Source of the DNA: Phaeosaccion multiseriatum
Lineage: Eukaryota; Ochrophyta, other classes
DNA length: 64,000 bases
Assembly (NCBI GenBank): GCA_965112735.1
Contig: OZ218965.1
Location: forward strand, 620,001-684,000
Direction: 5' to 3'
A program made the position numbers and the translations under genes. Below, piece by piece: positions 1-11,600 of the stretch (positions within the stretch are counted from its first letter, which is position 1; every line of letters begins with the position of its first letter). The notes under the pieces are model-generated. The model saw only the letters and a program-made list of their open reading frames with translations, ran no database searches and was not told where the DNA came from.

Positions 1-1484
1 GAGGCTGAAGGAGGAGGTGAGTCACAAGTGCCACGACACGACGGAGGGGAAGAGCCCACTGCCTGTCTGCCTTGCTATTTTTTATCTTGCGCTGACATTT
101 CCCCCATCTCCCCCTCCTCCTATACCGATGCTCCCTTGCTCCACTGTGGGTCTCTCTTGTCCTGCAGGGAGTTCCTGCACGTGTGACCGACAAGATTATG
201 GCCAAGGCATTGCTCACCTTGAATGTGGAGACCAGCTTCACGCAGTACCGCAATGGGGGTGGGGGGAACACCAGCCAACGTTCCAGATGTGCTCCAAGTG
301 CTTCCACGGCGACAGATTGCCGGCCTTGAGGAGGCGAAGCGATGGGGTGGTGGCAAGGGATGTGTCTACAACACCGACAGCAGGTCCAGCGGCCAGCAAA
401 AGTTCGGCGGCCACTACCACCACTCTCTCAATTTCAGCAGGCGTGTCGCTGCCCCCGTCTATACATGAGAAGGAAAGTTCACGCACGCTCTCTGTCTCCA
501 GCGGAGCAAACGACGCGAGAGCGGGAGCTGCGCATACTTCGTCAGGCGGCTTGAATCATGAGGCCATGATGCGTAACGCGGGTCACAGACAAGGGAAAGG
601 CCCAAGTTGGTGCTCTTCCTCTGTCAATCGCGTACGACAACATTGAGAGTCGGGGTGACAACACGTCCGGGTATGAGCCAGGTTTTAGCAGCTTCAGGGG
701 TGGAGGGGGGGGGCAGAGCAGCACGGCCACCCAGATCGTGCACCGATAGGGAGATCTGGTCTACATGAAGGCGGTGAATGGCTCGGGCAATGAGCTCTTC
801 TTTGTGGTCCAGCTAAGAGAAGACGTAAAGGAGGCGTACAAGAAGGTCCGCAGAGGAGCTGGAAAGACAGTGAAGATGGGAAAGATGGGAAAGAGACCTT
901 TTGCCGGGGCGTGCGACATTTTGTGAAGGGCAGCGCTGGTGGGGATCAAGCAAAGCGTGGCTCCGGTGATGTGGTATACAGCTACACCCATGATGCAAGC
1001 GTGAACGTGGAGGCGATGCACGGTGCGTTGACTTCGTTCGGTAACGCTGCCTACCTGCACGAAGGCTTCTCAGTTGGGACGAAGGGAAAGCAAGAAAAGA
1101 GGGGCAAGAAGAAGGGAGGGAAGGGCCCCAGCGCTTTGTCAGTCCCCGCTGATGTCGCCACCACCAGCCCGAGCATGCAGTCACTTTTGGCCAGGCGCTT
1201 GATGCGCCTCACCATCACGGAGGAGGAGCATGACAGCATCGTCGGTATTGTCAATGACTCAAGCAAAGAGAATGTCGACAGGCAAAATCGAGGCTAACGC
1301 CAACCAGATGATGAAGAGGTGGTCGCATCAGAAGGAGACGATGACAGTGAAGACGAAGGAGATGAAGAAAGCACGCCTCATCAGCGCAAGCTGGGAGTTA
1401 TGGTCAGCACGAGATCGTCCCGGGGCCGTTCGACAGGGGCGCCAGTGAGTTACAGAGATTTGCACATCGGCAAGAAGAGGAGGG
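1..1484. other. Decayed coding sequence, no intact gene
   Basis: Short open stretches occur in all plus frames, but none continues far and no convincing exon chain could be built. One stretch near 732-800 reads like ordinary protein (GDLVYMKAVNGSG) but follows an in-frame stop. Another open stretch, 911-1297, is basic and lysine-rich. Because a frameshifted PHD finger follows directly, these pieces are probably the eroded upstream part of the same gene. The left edge (about 1-17) looks like an exon ending at a GTGAGT donor. Function of this part is unknown. Confidence 0.35.
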
Positions 1485-1655
1485 GAGGGACAGTGTGTGT
1501 GGTGTGCAGGCAGGACGTCACAGAGGAGCGTCACACATGCTGCTATGTGATACTGACGCGTGTGGTGGAGAGTATCACCTCGGGTGTCTGACGCCTCCTC
1601 TCACTGAGGTACCTGAGGGGAGTGGTATTGTCCGGCGTGCCGCGAAAGGAAGTAG
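1485..1655 (+). pseudogene. PHD-finger gene remnant with two frameshifts
   Basis: Read across three frames, this segment spells the zinc-binding pattern of a C4HC3 PHD finger: CVVC near 1492-1506, LLCD..C..EYHLGC near 1536-1590, and a final WYCPAC ending in a stop at 1653-1655. PHD fingers read histone H3 tails in chromatin proteins. The frame breaks once at a CACACATG run near 1530 (apparent 2-bp insertion) and again in the GAGGGGAGTGG run near 1617 (apparent 1-bp loss). All cysteine and histidine ligands are still recognisable, so decay is recent or the breaks are sequence errors. No intron solution restores the frame. The rest of the parent gene is not identifiable. Confidence 0.6.
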
Positions 1656-2069
1656 GCTAGTAGGTTGGCACTCGCGAAAGAACTCTGAACTCTCCATTAT
1701 AGAATGTACATGACGTACGCTATTTTGCGGTCCCAGCACACACGATGGGCACTCAGCAGGGCTGGGCATCAGCCCGTCACTCCCTCAGTCCCCCCTACTG
1801 TAGGTAGGTACAAACGGTCCGAAGAGCTGGGTCAGGTTCCAGGAGTTCCAGGTTCTGGGCTGGCCTGTCTCAGAACCGAGAAAGGGCTGAAGCAGATGGA
1901 GAGTGAGTGGTGTGAAGAAGCTGCTCAAGAGTTGCCTGTCTCCTTTGGAATCGACCGAGCGGCAGGGTGAGGCCCGCTCCAGTAAGAAAAGCTGAGGGCC
2001 TCGCCTCTTTGATCATGTATAGTATAGTGTATGTAATGATAAAAAAATGTCAGGGCTAGCATAAGTCTT

Positions 2070-2345
2070 CTTGGTCTTTGTTGGTGTGTGTGTGTGTGTG
2101 TGATGTGCGTGTGTTCATTGCCTCATATGTTGCTGCTGCTGGTGGTGGTGGTGGTGATGTTGCTTCTGCTACTGCTGCTAATGTATTTCTCCCTTCCTTC
2201 CCTGCTACTCCTCACTCTTACCGCCCTTCCTCTGCTCTTTTGCGTGACTGCAGCAGGGAGGGAGGGTGGGGGGAGGGGCGGGGCGGGAAACATTCCCCAA
2301 CAAATCTCTTCTCACCGTGCCTGCACTCTATTCTATGCTTGTGCC
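2070..2345. repeat. Simple-sequence stretch (GT, GGT, CTG runs)
   Basis: Contains a GT run near 2082-2104, a GGT run near 2138-2156 and leucine-like CTG/CTC runs. No coding signal was found. Confidence 0.6.
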
Positions 2346-2828
2346 CTACTTGCCACCGCTCGGTCCCCTCTCTCCCTGCTGGTCCATCAAGCACTGCACC
2401 CGGTACTTCGCTTCCCCGCTCTTGAAAAAGAACATGGTGTCAATCTGCTGATAGTGCCTTTCCGTGAGACGGGCGAGGGGAAGGAGAAGATGGCTGCGAG
2501 GCAGGCTGAATTTGCGCCCATGCGTCTCACTGTGCACGAAGTAGAGCATACAGTCGCTCGTCTTGCTCCACCGTATATGCGTCACTACCCCTTTCCCCTG
2601 GATTCCATTGGCGCCCCGGCGATGCGGCCTCGGGACGCGGAACTCCACCTTCATCCCTATCTCCACGGGCCCACTTGTCTGCCTCTCCCGAGCTTGCCTG
2701 TGGAAGTCGGCAATAACGCGGGCAAGCGCTGCCTGTGTCGCTTGATTCAGACCCCCCCCCACACACTTTGAGCACCACTCCTCAGTCTTGCACTTGCAGC
2801 CAGCTTCGCCAGCCTGTGGGCGCGGCAT
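2346..2828 (-). CDS. Possible hypothetical protein or exon fragment
   Basis: A 160-codon open frame on the minus strand with mixed, protein-like composition, including a Cys-rich start (CKC...WCSKC) and a run of hydrophobic and basic residues that could be a small beta domain. No family is recognised. It lies between decayed sequence and a tandem repeat, with no flanking exon chain, so it could be an exon of a lost gene. The plus strand of the same stretch is open too, which weakens the case. Listed only because its composition is less biased than its neighbours. Confidence 0.2.
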   Translation of the reverse strand: MPRPQAGEAGCKCKTEEWCSKCVGGGLNQATQAALARVIADFHRQARERQTSGPVEIGMKVEFRVPRPHRRGANGIQGKGVVTHIRWSKTSDCMLYFVHSETHGRKFSLPRSHLLLPLARLTERHYQQIDTMFFFKSGEAKYRVQCLMDQQGERGPSGGK

Positions 2829-3129
2829 TTGCGAAGAAATCTAACCCGAAGAGCAGGAGTAAGTACAGCAAAGGGATAGGGTTAACACAGGGTATAAAGC
2901 TTCAATCAGATGTCTCTCCATCTCTCTCCCTCTGCCTGTCTCATCTTCCCCCCCCCCGCCCCCCCCCCGGCCCCCTCTTTCTCATTTGGAGCAAGTGAAA
3001 CTGAATCAGCAGGGCATGCAGAGCGTACCGAAGGGAGGGGAATAGCCATGAAGAAGACAGCATATCTGTGCCCTGGCCTATATCAGAGCGCAAACCCCCC
3101 CTCTCATTCCGACTTGTCTGAGGTCATTT

Positions 3130-3800
3130 CCCGCCAAAATGGCGTGACATCTCACCTGCACACTTTCGCCCCGCAGATCCTATCACCACACTTTCAGCTA
3201 CCCAGCAACGCCTACGCTACTCAGATCGTCTGCTCCGCGAAGATTCTCACCTCCCACGCTCTAAATCGTGCACAGTTCCGTCTTCCCCCCCCCTCGTAAA
3301 CGGGTGAATGGGCCCTCACTTTTCACCTGCCCACTCCCCCCCAACAGCTCCTACAATCGCACTTTCAGCTACCCAACCTCACGTGACATATGTCCTCCGT
3401 AAGATCTCCGAAGCCCTTCACCTCTCGTGCTCTAAAGCCTGTACACTCCCCCCCCCCCCCGCTCGTCAATGGGCGGAAGGGCCTTCAAATTTCAGCTGCC
3501 CACTTTCTCCCCGCAGCTTCTTCAAGCGCACTTTGAGCTATCCAAACCCGATTGCACTGTGTATACCGCAGCTGTCCCAAAGATCTTCACCTTTAGTGCT
3601 CTGTATCGTTCACACCTTGTGTCCGTCGGTAGCGAGAAATGCCGTTTCGTGAGCGGCACCTTCCACCTGCTAAATTTGTCCCTGCAGGTCCTACAATCGC
3701 ACTTTCAGCTGCTCACCACGGAGACAACTATGAAGGCCGCAACTTTCCCGAAGATCTTCGCCTGCGGTGCCCTATAGCGCGCACAATACCTCTATTGCCA
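3130..3800 (+). repeat. Four diverged tandem copies of a ~172 bp unit
   Basis: The anchor CTACAATCGCACTTTCAGCT and its variants recur at about 3177, 3348, 3517 and 3688, giving spacings of about 171-174 bases. Around the anchor each copy also keeps a CACCTGCCCAC-like element, a CCCCGCAG-like acceptor-like element, a GAAGATCTTCACC-like block and a GCTCTAAA/GCTCTGTA block about 70-80 bases later. Copies differ at many positions. Open frames across copies 3 and 4 are short, so this looks like an old tandem duplication of an exon-like segment, not a working gene. Confidence 0.7.
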
Positions 3801-3958
3801 GCTCACTCACTAGATTTCAGGATTTCTACTGACATACGAGATCCATCCGACATCGATCCGCCCCGCCCCATCGGAGTTTTATTTCCTTCCATCCCTTCCA
3901 CGCAAGCTTCTTGTTTATACAAGGAGTGTGATTCAGGAGCGAGCCAGTGTGATTCAGA

Positions 3959-5328
3959 ATGGCAGAGGAGGAGGAGGAGGACAGAGGGGGGGCACCACCA
4001 CAGAGCCTTGCTGACAAGATGGAGATTCCCTTGCTCACCTTGAGGGAGTGCTTCTGCTACCGCATTCCGCCCTTGCACTCCGCTTCGGGACATCGCGCAG
4101 ACAGCTGGGGACTGGACAAGCCTCTGTTCACAGGTCAGTCTTATCTTGTGAGGGAGACACAGGTTGCATGAGAGGAAGGAAGTCAACACCTCCCCCCCCC
4201 ACCCACCAACTGCAGGGGAAATGAAGCTGGTTCAGCGGGGGGAAGCTTGCTGCGTTCGGCTCTTCTCCCCCCCGCCGGCCACCGCAGCTGACACCCCGAA
4301 TGGCGCGTTGAGCGGCCCACTGACGCTGTTCGCCGAGGCCACCATCCGCCTGGACAGCGGACGGAGCTTGAACCACTACGTAGAAGGAGTTATGGACAGC
4401 AGCCGGTGAGTGAGCTAGGTGTGTAAATAACGTGAGCCCCTCCTGCTGCTCCTGTGTGAAAGTCGAGCATCCCTCCTGCCGCTCCTCCTCCTCCTCCTCC
4501 TCCTCCTCCTCCTCCTCCTCCTCCTCCTCCTCCCCCTCTTCTCAGCTATTTCGTGCTAAGGTGCGAAGATGAGAAGACTAAGCGGCACGCCTATGTGGGC
4601 ATTGGTAAGTGAATACTCGAGAGAGGAGTGTTCAGGGGCTCCGCAGACGAGAGGTGAAGCACAACCATGTGCTGATGTTGCTTGTTTCACTAGCACAACC
4701 ATGTGCTCATGTTGCTTGTTTCACTAGCACAACCATGTGCTCATGTTGCTTGTTTCACTTAGCACAACCATGTGCTCATGTTGCTTGTTTCACTTACCAC
4801 AACCATGTACTCATGTTGCTTGTTTCACTTAGCACAACCATGTACTCATGTTGCTTGTTTCACTTGCCGTCGCCCCTCCGCAGGTTTTCGAGAGAGAAGC
4901 TCTGCGTTCGATATGAAGGTACGTGAAAGCACGAAGAGGAGGGCCAATGGACAACGTTGAATGCATGCATGTCCCATATTAACCCAATAACTTTAACCAT
5001 AACTCTCAAACAGGCCGTCCTGGATGATTTCGTCCGCTCGGTCCACCGCCAGCACAAGGCGGAGCAGCTCGTGGCTCAGCACGAAGAAAGCGGCACGGAA
5101 GGAGAGGGGGACGTGAAGCCGCTCAAGGACTTGTCCATAGGCAAGGGGAAGAAGATTCACCTTTCAGTGTGTAAAGGCGGGAGGGAGGTGCGGCGGCCAA
5201 GCAAGGGGGGGGGTGGGCTCAGTCCGCCGCCTCCTCCAGGACAAACGTTCAAGGCCTTTGAGCCGCCACCACAAGAGACCGGCAAGACAGAGGAAGACGA
5301 AGACTGGGGAGACTTCGCTTCAGCGTGA
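3959..5328 (+). CDS. NECAP: NECAP-family clathrin adaptor accessory protein
   Basis: Five exons: 3959-4133, 4216-4405, 4546-4604, 4884-4918, 5014-5328 (257 aa; animal NECAPs are of similar size). NECAP proteins bind the AP-2 adaptor and help clathrin-coated vesicle formation at the plasma membrane. Residues about 18-180 match the PH-like NECAP fold: YRIPP near the start, then a W.LD.P.FTG block, SSRYFVLRC, and AYVGIGFRERSSAFDM followed by the acidic-basic helix. The extreme C terminus carries WGDF (residues 251-254), the WxxF type of motif that binds adaptin ear domains. All introns have GT-AG ends and phases agree. The Met at 3959 starts the acidic leader MAEEEEED. The tail between the fold and WGDF is low-complexity and proline-rich. 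Confidence 0.9.
4479..4533 (+). repeat. (TCC)n microsatellite in NECAP intron 2
   Basis: About 18 TCC/CTC triplets directly upstream of the polypyrimidine tract and acceptor CTTCTCAG at 4545. Confidence 0.95.
4658..4866 (+). repeat. ~34 bp minisatellite, six copies, in NECAP intron 3
   Basis: Unit resembles AGCACAACCATGTGCTCATG followed by TTGCTTGTTTCACT. Six copies with single-base changes (TGCTG, TGCTC and TACTC variants) fill most of the intron. Confidence 0.95.
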
Positions 5329-5534
5329 TGGAGATGAGACAAGTCTGCCCGGCCTTGCTCACCTCACATCAAGTTTTGAGGTCTGCGGGCAGAGCCACAA
5401 TGTACAAAACAGCCCGAGTGTTATTATTGATTAGAAATTGAACGTGTTTTCGTGTGCGGCCGGCCACCTCTTTTCCCTTCCGTTCTGACGGCAGGCAGGC
5501 AGGCAGGCAGGCAGGCAGCTCTCCCTCCGTCAGC
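5329..5534. other. Convergent 3' spacer with (GGCA)n
   Basis: The 206 bases between the NECAP and enkurin stop codons include a GGCA/CAGG tetranucleotide run at about 5491-5519. No gene is seen. Confidence 0.8.
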
Positions 5535-6606
5535 TCAGGACTCTCTGACGAGGAGGACGGGCCCCCGTGCTTCTAACTTGAGGATGTCCGCCTCCAGCGC
5601 CACCATCTCTCCCTCCAGCCGCTCTTTCCTGTTCGCAGATGGACAAGACATTCGAGAAACAGAGCAACAAACAAAGTTAGACGCTTGAAGTGATGAGCAG
5701 GGTACCACAGTCGGAGCATGGGCTGGGGCCCCTTCCTAACTGCGACTGACCTACGCTTCTTCCCGGACTGGAGGTCGACAATGTGCGCCAGGAGCTGGTA
5801 TGTCTTGTTGGTCTCGTCCCACTTCGCCTTGAGCGCGTCAAGGAGCTCGCTCCTCTCGCACTCCTCGAACTCCTCGTATTGGTTCTTGTCCTCCCCTGTG
5901 GACATGTCCAGTTGGTCCCTGACGTAGCTGTCAATCATATCATTCTCGCGCTCAATCTCGTCCTTGACTTGCGCGAGATAGGCAGGCACGCGGCCGTACT
6001 CCTCCTTGAGCAAGTAGTTTGGCTCGACCGGCTTCTTGCACGTGGGCACCGCAAGAATGGCCTCTACTGCATTGGCTGTGACAAAGTTTTTGTTGCTTCG
6101 AAGACCGATGACGGGCTTGTCGTTCCTTCGCGGCACAAGCTTGGCGCCAGCTTCGCTCCTGGCCATCCTCTCAGAGGCCTTGGCGGCTGACACCTCGGCT
6201 GTGGCCTCCATTTGGATTTGCTTCTGCATAAGGTCAGCCCGCACCGAAATGTACCCCTCACCCTTCTTTAGGTACGTTTCTGGGGACGGCTGGTAGTCCT
6301 CCGCCTTGCGACCAAAGGTGCCATGGGACTGCCGCTTCACTACCGCCGCACCTTTGGGTTGCGTTGTCCCCTGTGTGCCTAAGCAAAGGGGCAGGGAAGA
6401 ACGGGGGGGGTGGGCACACGGGAACAAGTCAGAAGCGGGTGCGCTACTCTCCTCCAGACAGTTCACCACGAATAAATCCACTACTTACCGAAAGTGGATC
6501 CCGCGAGGATGGAGTTTGGGCTGTGCCTTGACCTGTACATGGTCGGCTTTTCAATCACCCTGTGCTCCTCCGGCACCAGCCGATAGATGGTCTCCCCCAT
6601 GGCCAT
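5535..6606 (-). CDS. ENKUR: Enkurin (axonemal microtubule inner protein)
   Basis: Minus-strand exons 6606-6489, 6378-5751, 5628-5535 (279 aa; human enkurin is 256). The N terminus MAMGETIYRLVPEEHR matches the enkurin opening. The middle block KPVIGLRSNKNFVTANAVE and the later EEYGRVPAYL are enkurin-domain signatures. The last exon continues the C-terminal helix (RKERLEGEMVALEADI). In animals enkurin binds calmodulin and TRPC channels and sits inside ciliary doublet microtubules, so this gene implies a flagellum. Upstream in-frame Met codons exist as far as 6861, but those would overlap the divergent neighbour and look unlike protein, so 6606 is preferred. Donor GTAAGT and acceptor TTAG at intron 1, and AG|GTCAGT at intron 2, keep phase. 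Confidence 0.9.
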
Positions 6607-6802
6607 GCTTTTGTCGCAGAAAGCCTTGGCACTGACCCCACTCCTCCCACTGCTTTTGTTGTCTGCCTTCTTGTTTCTCCTTTTCTCTCTCCGTTGTGGG
6701 CGTGGACGACTGAAATGCCACAAGAAAATTTCTGTAACCCCTGGAGCACCAACGTCCTTGAGCTCACAGGGGCGCCCAGCGGGCTTGTTTCTTGTTCGCT
6801 GG
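6607..6802. promoter_or_regulatory. Shared divergent promoter region (enkurin / VTT protein)
   Basis: The two start codons are head to head, 196 bases apart, so this interval must carry both 5' leaders and core promoters. No TATA-like element was recognised. Confidence 0.5.
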
Positions 6803-8328
6803 ATGAGCTCCGCGAATAAGAGGCGGCGGGCCTTGGATTCTGATGGCACGGATGAGAGCATGTCTCCTGGACGAAGGGGGCGGCCGTGGAACGTTTCGTG
6901 CTGTTTCGACGAGGGGGCGATGAGCTGTACCCAACTTTTGTTTTCGGTTGTTTTTTCCGTCCTTCTCGCCTACCTTTGCGTTGATTTGCTGACGGCAAGG
7001 TACTCGGTGAAGGTTTTGGAGCTTCTACTCAACTGGATGGAAGGACTGCACGTCGTTCTTCTCACGATTTCAGTTACCCTGCTCATGGCCTTCTGGACAG
7101 TGCTGTTGCTGCCGATGACATTTGTTTGTGTGGCGGTGGGCTTTGTCTTCGACAACAAGTTCTCCAGCAGTAGCTTGGCGTTTTGCTTGGCGCTGGTGAC
7201 GTGTTTTGGGGGCTTCTGCCTCGGCGCCTCGCTGTGCTTTTACATGGGCCGAACGATTCTTCGGGGGTGGGCGAAGAAAATGATTTCACATTACAAGGTC
7301 TTGACCGCTTTGGATCATACCTTCCACGACCGTGGGAGGAAGGTAAGCTTTTAGAGAGAGAGAGACACACACAGAGAGAGAGAGAATGAGAGAGGGGGAA
7401 GAGATAGAGAGAGAGGGAAGAGAGAGACAGACAGAGACGGAGAGAGAGAGAGAAAGAGATAGAGACGGGGAAGGACAAGGTGCGCGTATCCCAACCCCCC
7501 CCCCCCCCCCTTACGACCGACCCACGCTCTCCTCTCCAGGTCAACCTCATCCTCCGTGTCAATCCGGTCATTCCCTACAACGTGATGAACTACGCCATGG
7601 GATTGTCCGAGTCAACCTATAAGGACTATTGCTGGGGCCTCCTGGGGGCGCTGCCGTACACAATCGTCTCAGTCTACGTTGGGCAGCTTGTAAGGTGAGT
7701 GAGTGGAGGGAGATGAGGAAGACGAGAGAGGCGAGTCAACGAGGACGGTACACGCCAGCAAGCGTCCAGGCCAAGGGGTGAGGAAGAGGCCTCCGCCTCG
7801 TCCTCCTCCTCCCCGCCCTCCTGCTGCTGTCGCTTCTGCACTCGCTCATACGTCGTGACCTCTTGCCTCTTACCGCACGTCCCCTCTCGGCCGCTTCAGC
7901 TCCATTTCGGACCTAGACGTGTACGGCCGTACTGGCCCCTGGTGGATCGCCTTATATGTTTTACTTTGTCTCTTCTTCGTGGCCTCCTCGTGGTACATGT
8001 ACACGTGAGTGGATGAGTGAGGGAGGGTGTTGTGGCGCGTGCTCTGTCTCTTATCTCCGGCGGTTCCTGTGTGGCACCTTTGCCCCCCACCTTCACTTGC
8101 TTCGGCCGTCCTTGCCCTCCCACCCCTTCTCTCCGTCCCCTTCCCTCCCTTGTGTTGACGCCGTCCAGATGGACGAAGCAAGAAATGGAGAGTGTGATTG
8201 CCAGCTCGGGCCACTTTCGAAGCGTCAGTTTCGCGGATACCATCGGCGGAAGCACTGCGTTCGGCACTTTCGGCGGCGATGAGCAAGGGCCACCTCCAGG
8301 AGCCTCGGCCTCTTCAGCGTTAATATGA
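6803..8328 (+). CDS. VTT-domain (TMEM41/TVP38-like) membrane protein
   Basis: Exons 6803-7342, 7540-7694, 7900-8004, 8169-8328 (319 aa). Several hydrophobic segments surround the signature of the VTT/DedA superfamily: a re-entrant F.LALVTCFGGFCLGAS stretch in exon 1 and, in exon 2, NPVIPYNVMNYAMGLS followed by a GLLGALPYTIVSVYVGQ helix. Eukaryotic members (TMEM41B, VMP1, TMEM64, TVP38) sit in ER or Golgi membranes and several are lipid scramblases, so lipid scrambling is a fair guess. The C-terminal tail after the last helix is hydrophilic and Ser/Gly-rich. An upstream in-frame Met (6587) would add a hydrophobic leader but overlaps the enkurin first exon; 6803 is preferred. Confidence 0.85.
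7352..7465 (+). repeat. (GA)n-rich tract in intron 1 of the VTT gene
   Basis: Runs of GAGAGA begin within ten bases of the GTAAGC donor at 7343 and fill half of the intron. Confidence 0.9.
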
Positions 8329-8501
8329 GAGCACTGAAGCGCTCTCTCTTGTAGATAAAAAAATGTATTTGCACAAAAAGCCTTCCTAAGACTCAGTTCA
8401 ATATCTTTCTTCTATCCCCAGCCTCGCAAGCCGAGGCGAACTCCACCGCTCTTCCCCCGTAGGCCCACCCCAGCCCAGCCCGGCCCGGCCCCTCGTCCTC
8501 C
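8329..8501. other. Convergent 3' spacer
   Basis: 173 bases between two stop codons. A short A-rich stretch near 8357-8380 could serve polyadenylation of the plus-strand gene. No gene is seen. Confidence 0.6.
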
Positions 8502-8636
8502 TCAGTCCTTGTATCTATAGAAGGTAAGGTATGCCATATGCCAGTCTCCTCCACCCTTCGAGACCGCAAGAGGTGCACGACAACAGAGAGACAAGATTTG
8601 GAGTGGTGAGTGGTAGGCCCAGACAGACAGGCTGGG

Positions 8637-8678
<42 letters not shown>

Positions 8679-11600
8679 ACAACGGACTACTCTCCTTTGC
8701 TCTGCTCTGCTCACCTTGAGCTCCATGATCGCCTCCGTGGTGGTCTCGGAAACCTCGTCGTCGTTGAACACAAGCCACTTGTCCCCCTCGTCCCGCACCC
8801 ACCCCATATAGTGCCCGCTGTCGGCGTCGCGCCCCTTGTGCGTCACTACGGCAAAGAGCTCGTAGTTCCTGCAGGCAACGAGAGAGAGAGAGAGAGAGGG
8901 AGTCAGTCACGCAGGGCTCTCTCTCCTCTTCTCTTGGTCTCGTCCTCTTACCCCTTGAAATCTGCAGGCAGCCCCACTCCCGCTGCGCCATCCTGGTTCA
9001 CCTCTTCCCCGTTGGACATGGCGATGGCCTGCGCGAGGGCTTCCGCGTCCTCATCTTCGACCTCCATAGCCGCCGCGCCTGCCTCTGGTTCCTCTTTCTT
9101 ACTGTTCACACACGTACGCACGAGAGAGGAGATGCATGTCAGAGCTTTTTGGCTCCGTATTTAAGCGATGAGTGAGACCCAAATCACGCCTTGCAGGGAC
9201 CCTGTTACCCTCCCTCCCCACCAACCCCCACAGCGCCGCTCACCTCTCCTCCGCCCCGTCTGCCTTCTCGCCGTCCTTGTCACCGCTCGCCGATGCTTTG
9301 GCGGCCATGTCCGCGTTGAGCTTGGCCGTGATGGCGAGCGCCGCCTTGTCGCGAGGCCGCTTGAGCACCTTCTGAAGGTCCTCGCTGCAAAAGTCGAACA
9401 CGTCCAGCGTCTGTGCGTGCAGCGGAGAAGGAGGAGAGGGAGGGGGTTGGGGTTGAGCGAACGTCTGTGCGAACCCTGCGCGTGCCCCGAGAGAGAGTCA
9501 TATGAGGGGGGAGGAGGTCCTCTCGAGCCATGGCCCAATTCCTGCAAGGGGGGGATAGAAGTTTCCGGCAGAGGGTATCATAGCATCATCATCGTACCTT
9601 TGGCACGCTCACAGGCTTGCGGATCTTGCACTTGACGCCTTCCGATGCCTTCCAGAAAAAGCGCATGTACTGAAGGCAGTGGGGGGGATCAAAAGGTGCG
9701 ACCACGTTGAGAACAAGACTAAAGGCGTGGGGCAGGCCTCGGCCTTCGTCTCTTCCTTACCTGCACGCAAATATACCTCGGCAGCCTCTTAATCCTCTGC
9801 TTCTTGGTCCACACCCCGTCTCTGCCCAATATCTCAGAGTGCTTCTCGACCTGTCGCGTGTTCGGGCCGACAGGGACGACGACGTGGAGAGGGAAGTCAC
9901 GCAAAGGAGCGGTTGGTGAGAAATAGCGCATCAGCAGCAGCCCACAGCCACAGCCTAGCCCAGAGAGCACTGCATGAGGCACCTGCTCTCCTTGCCTCTC
10001 CATAGAGAGAGGACTCGGCTATCTGAGGAACTCTCTCCACCCCCTATGTGCCGGCAGCCCACATACTCACACCCACCCACGCCTCCTCCACGCACCTTGC
10101 CGTTCATGCCGTGCAGCACCCCCTCCGACAGGTGGTTGATCTGCACCTCCTTCCCCGCGCCGCCTTCGATGTTGCACACAAGCTTTCGGGACACCTCCGA
10201 GGTGACCTTTCGAGTCAAGCCGAGCAGGCACAAAACGTAGGCACAAAACGCGGGCACAAAAGGCCGGCACTCTGGTCAGCGCGGGACATTGGAGGGCACA
10301 CATGGACATTTGTTTTCTGTAACGCACCTTCTTGGGCTCCTCCGCGCACTCGTCGCAGGTGAGCTCCTCCTCCATTTGCAGGCCAAATAAGGCATCAACG
10401 AGGTTGTTGGCTTGGCCCAGAGAAGGCAGGCCGTTCGCCTGTCGTGGGGAGTGGAAGAGGACTTGCTTGAGAAAGCCCATTCGAGGGAGGGAGCAGGGAC
10501 AGACTGACACATACAGAGGCTTCCCTTCCGGTCCCTTCCTTCCTTCCTTCTTCCCTCTCCTTCCTACCTTGGCGATGTGGTCCGCGTCCGTCTGACGCTC
10601 CTGGCCGCCCATGAGCCTTACCGTGTAGTAGGGCTTGGCGTCGTCGTAGTGGATACGAACCACCGTAGCCTTCTGCTGTACCTTGACGGCCTTGCTGGCC
10701 TTCTCTTCCCCTTCCGTCGCTGTCTTCGCCGCCGCCTCAACTGCCGCTAAAGAGCCCGCGGGTGGGGGAGGAGGAAAGCCGGTGTAAAAGACCTCTTCCC
10801 CCTCCTTTATCGAGGCAGAGAGGGGCTGCGAGTGGGGCAAGGCATACATACCAGCGGAGGAGGGGGCAGCGATCGTTCTGGTTCAGGACAGGAGCTCTGG
10901 CAGGCGTCGGGCGCTGAAAAAATCGACAAAAACACACCCCGGAGCCCTTTGCGAAGGCCTCCAAAGGTGCAACGCCTCTCACTCACATCCTTCAGGGCCC
11001 CTGTGAGAGACACCATGAGCGTGGAGTACAGCTCCTCCGCATCTTGCTGCATCAGGTGCTGATGGGCTCCGTGAGACCGCTGCATGTGCGTGCGTGTGTG
11101 CGTGCGTGTGTGCGTGCGAGCGTAAGGGAAAGGGGGGGCTCAGTCAGAGGTTTTTGTCAAAGTCACGCTCGGAGGGAGAGGGAGCCCAACAGGGAGAGGG
11201 GGCGGCGCACACGCGTACCTACCTGCGCGAACTGTGGGAAGTGCTGGTGCAGCGTGGACAAGAACATGACCGGAGGGATGGAATCTGGTGATCGGTCCAG
11301 GGTCTCGTAAGTGTCTCTGTGGGGAGAGGGGGGAGGGGAGAGGCGGTGCGGAGCGTAAGGGCCCAGTACATTCCTCTGCCGGGGTCGCTGGGACGCCGAG
11401 CGAGACCATGGCCCCAACACACTGACAACCGCTCACCTCAGGGCGGACGAGAGCTGCCCAGCCGAGTCGCCTGCGCCCCCGCGAGGCAGCGCCTTGAGGC
11501 CCTCCCGCAGCTCCGGCACATGCCGCAAGCACTAGGAGGACGAGTGATAAACACAGCCGCAAACAGGAGGGAGGGTATTAGCATAAAAGCAGCACAGCAG

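Noticed and set aside
10850-10920. An extra 26-base intron inside USP14 near 10830-10850
   Set aside because: Too short to splice. A single 161-base intron (10826-10986) keeps phase and joins the domain correctly.
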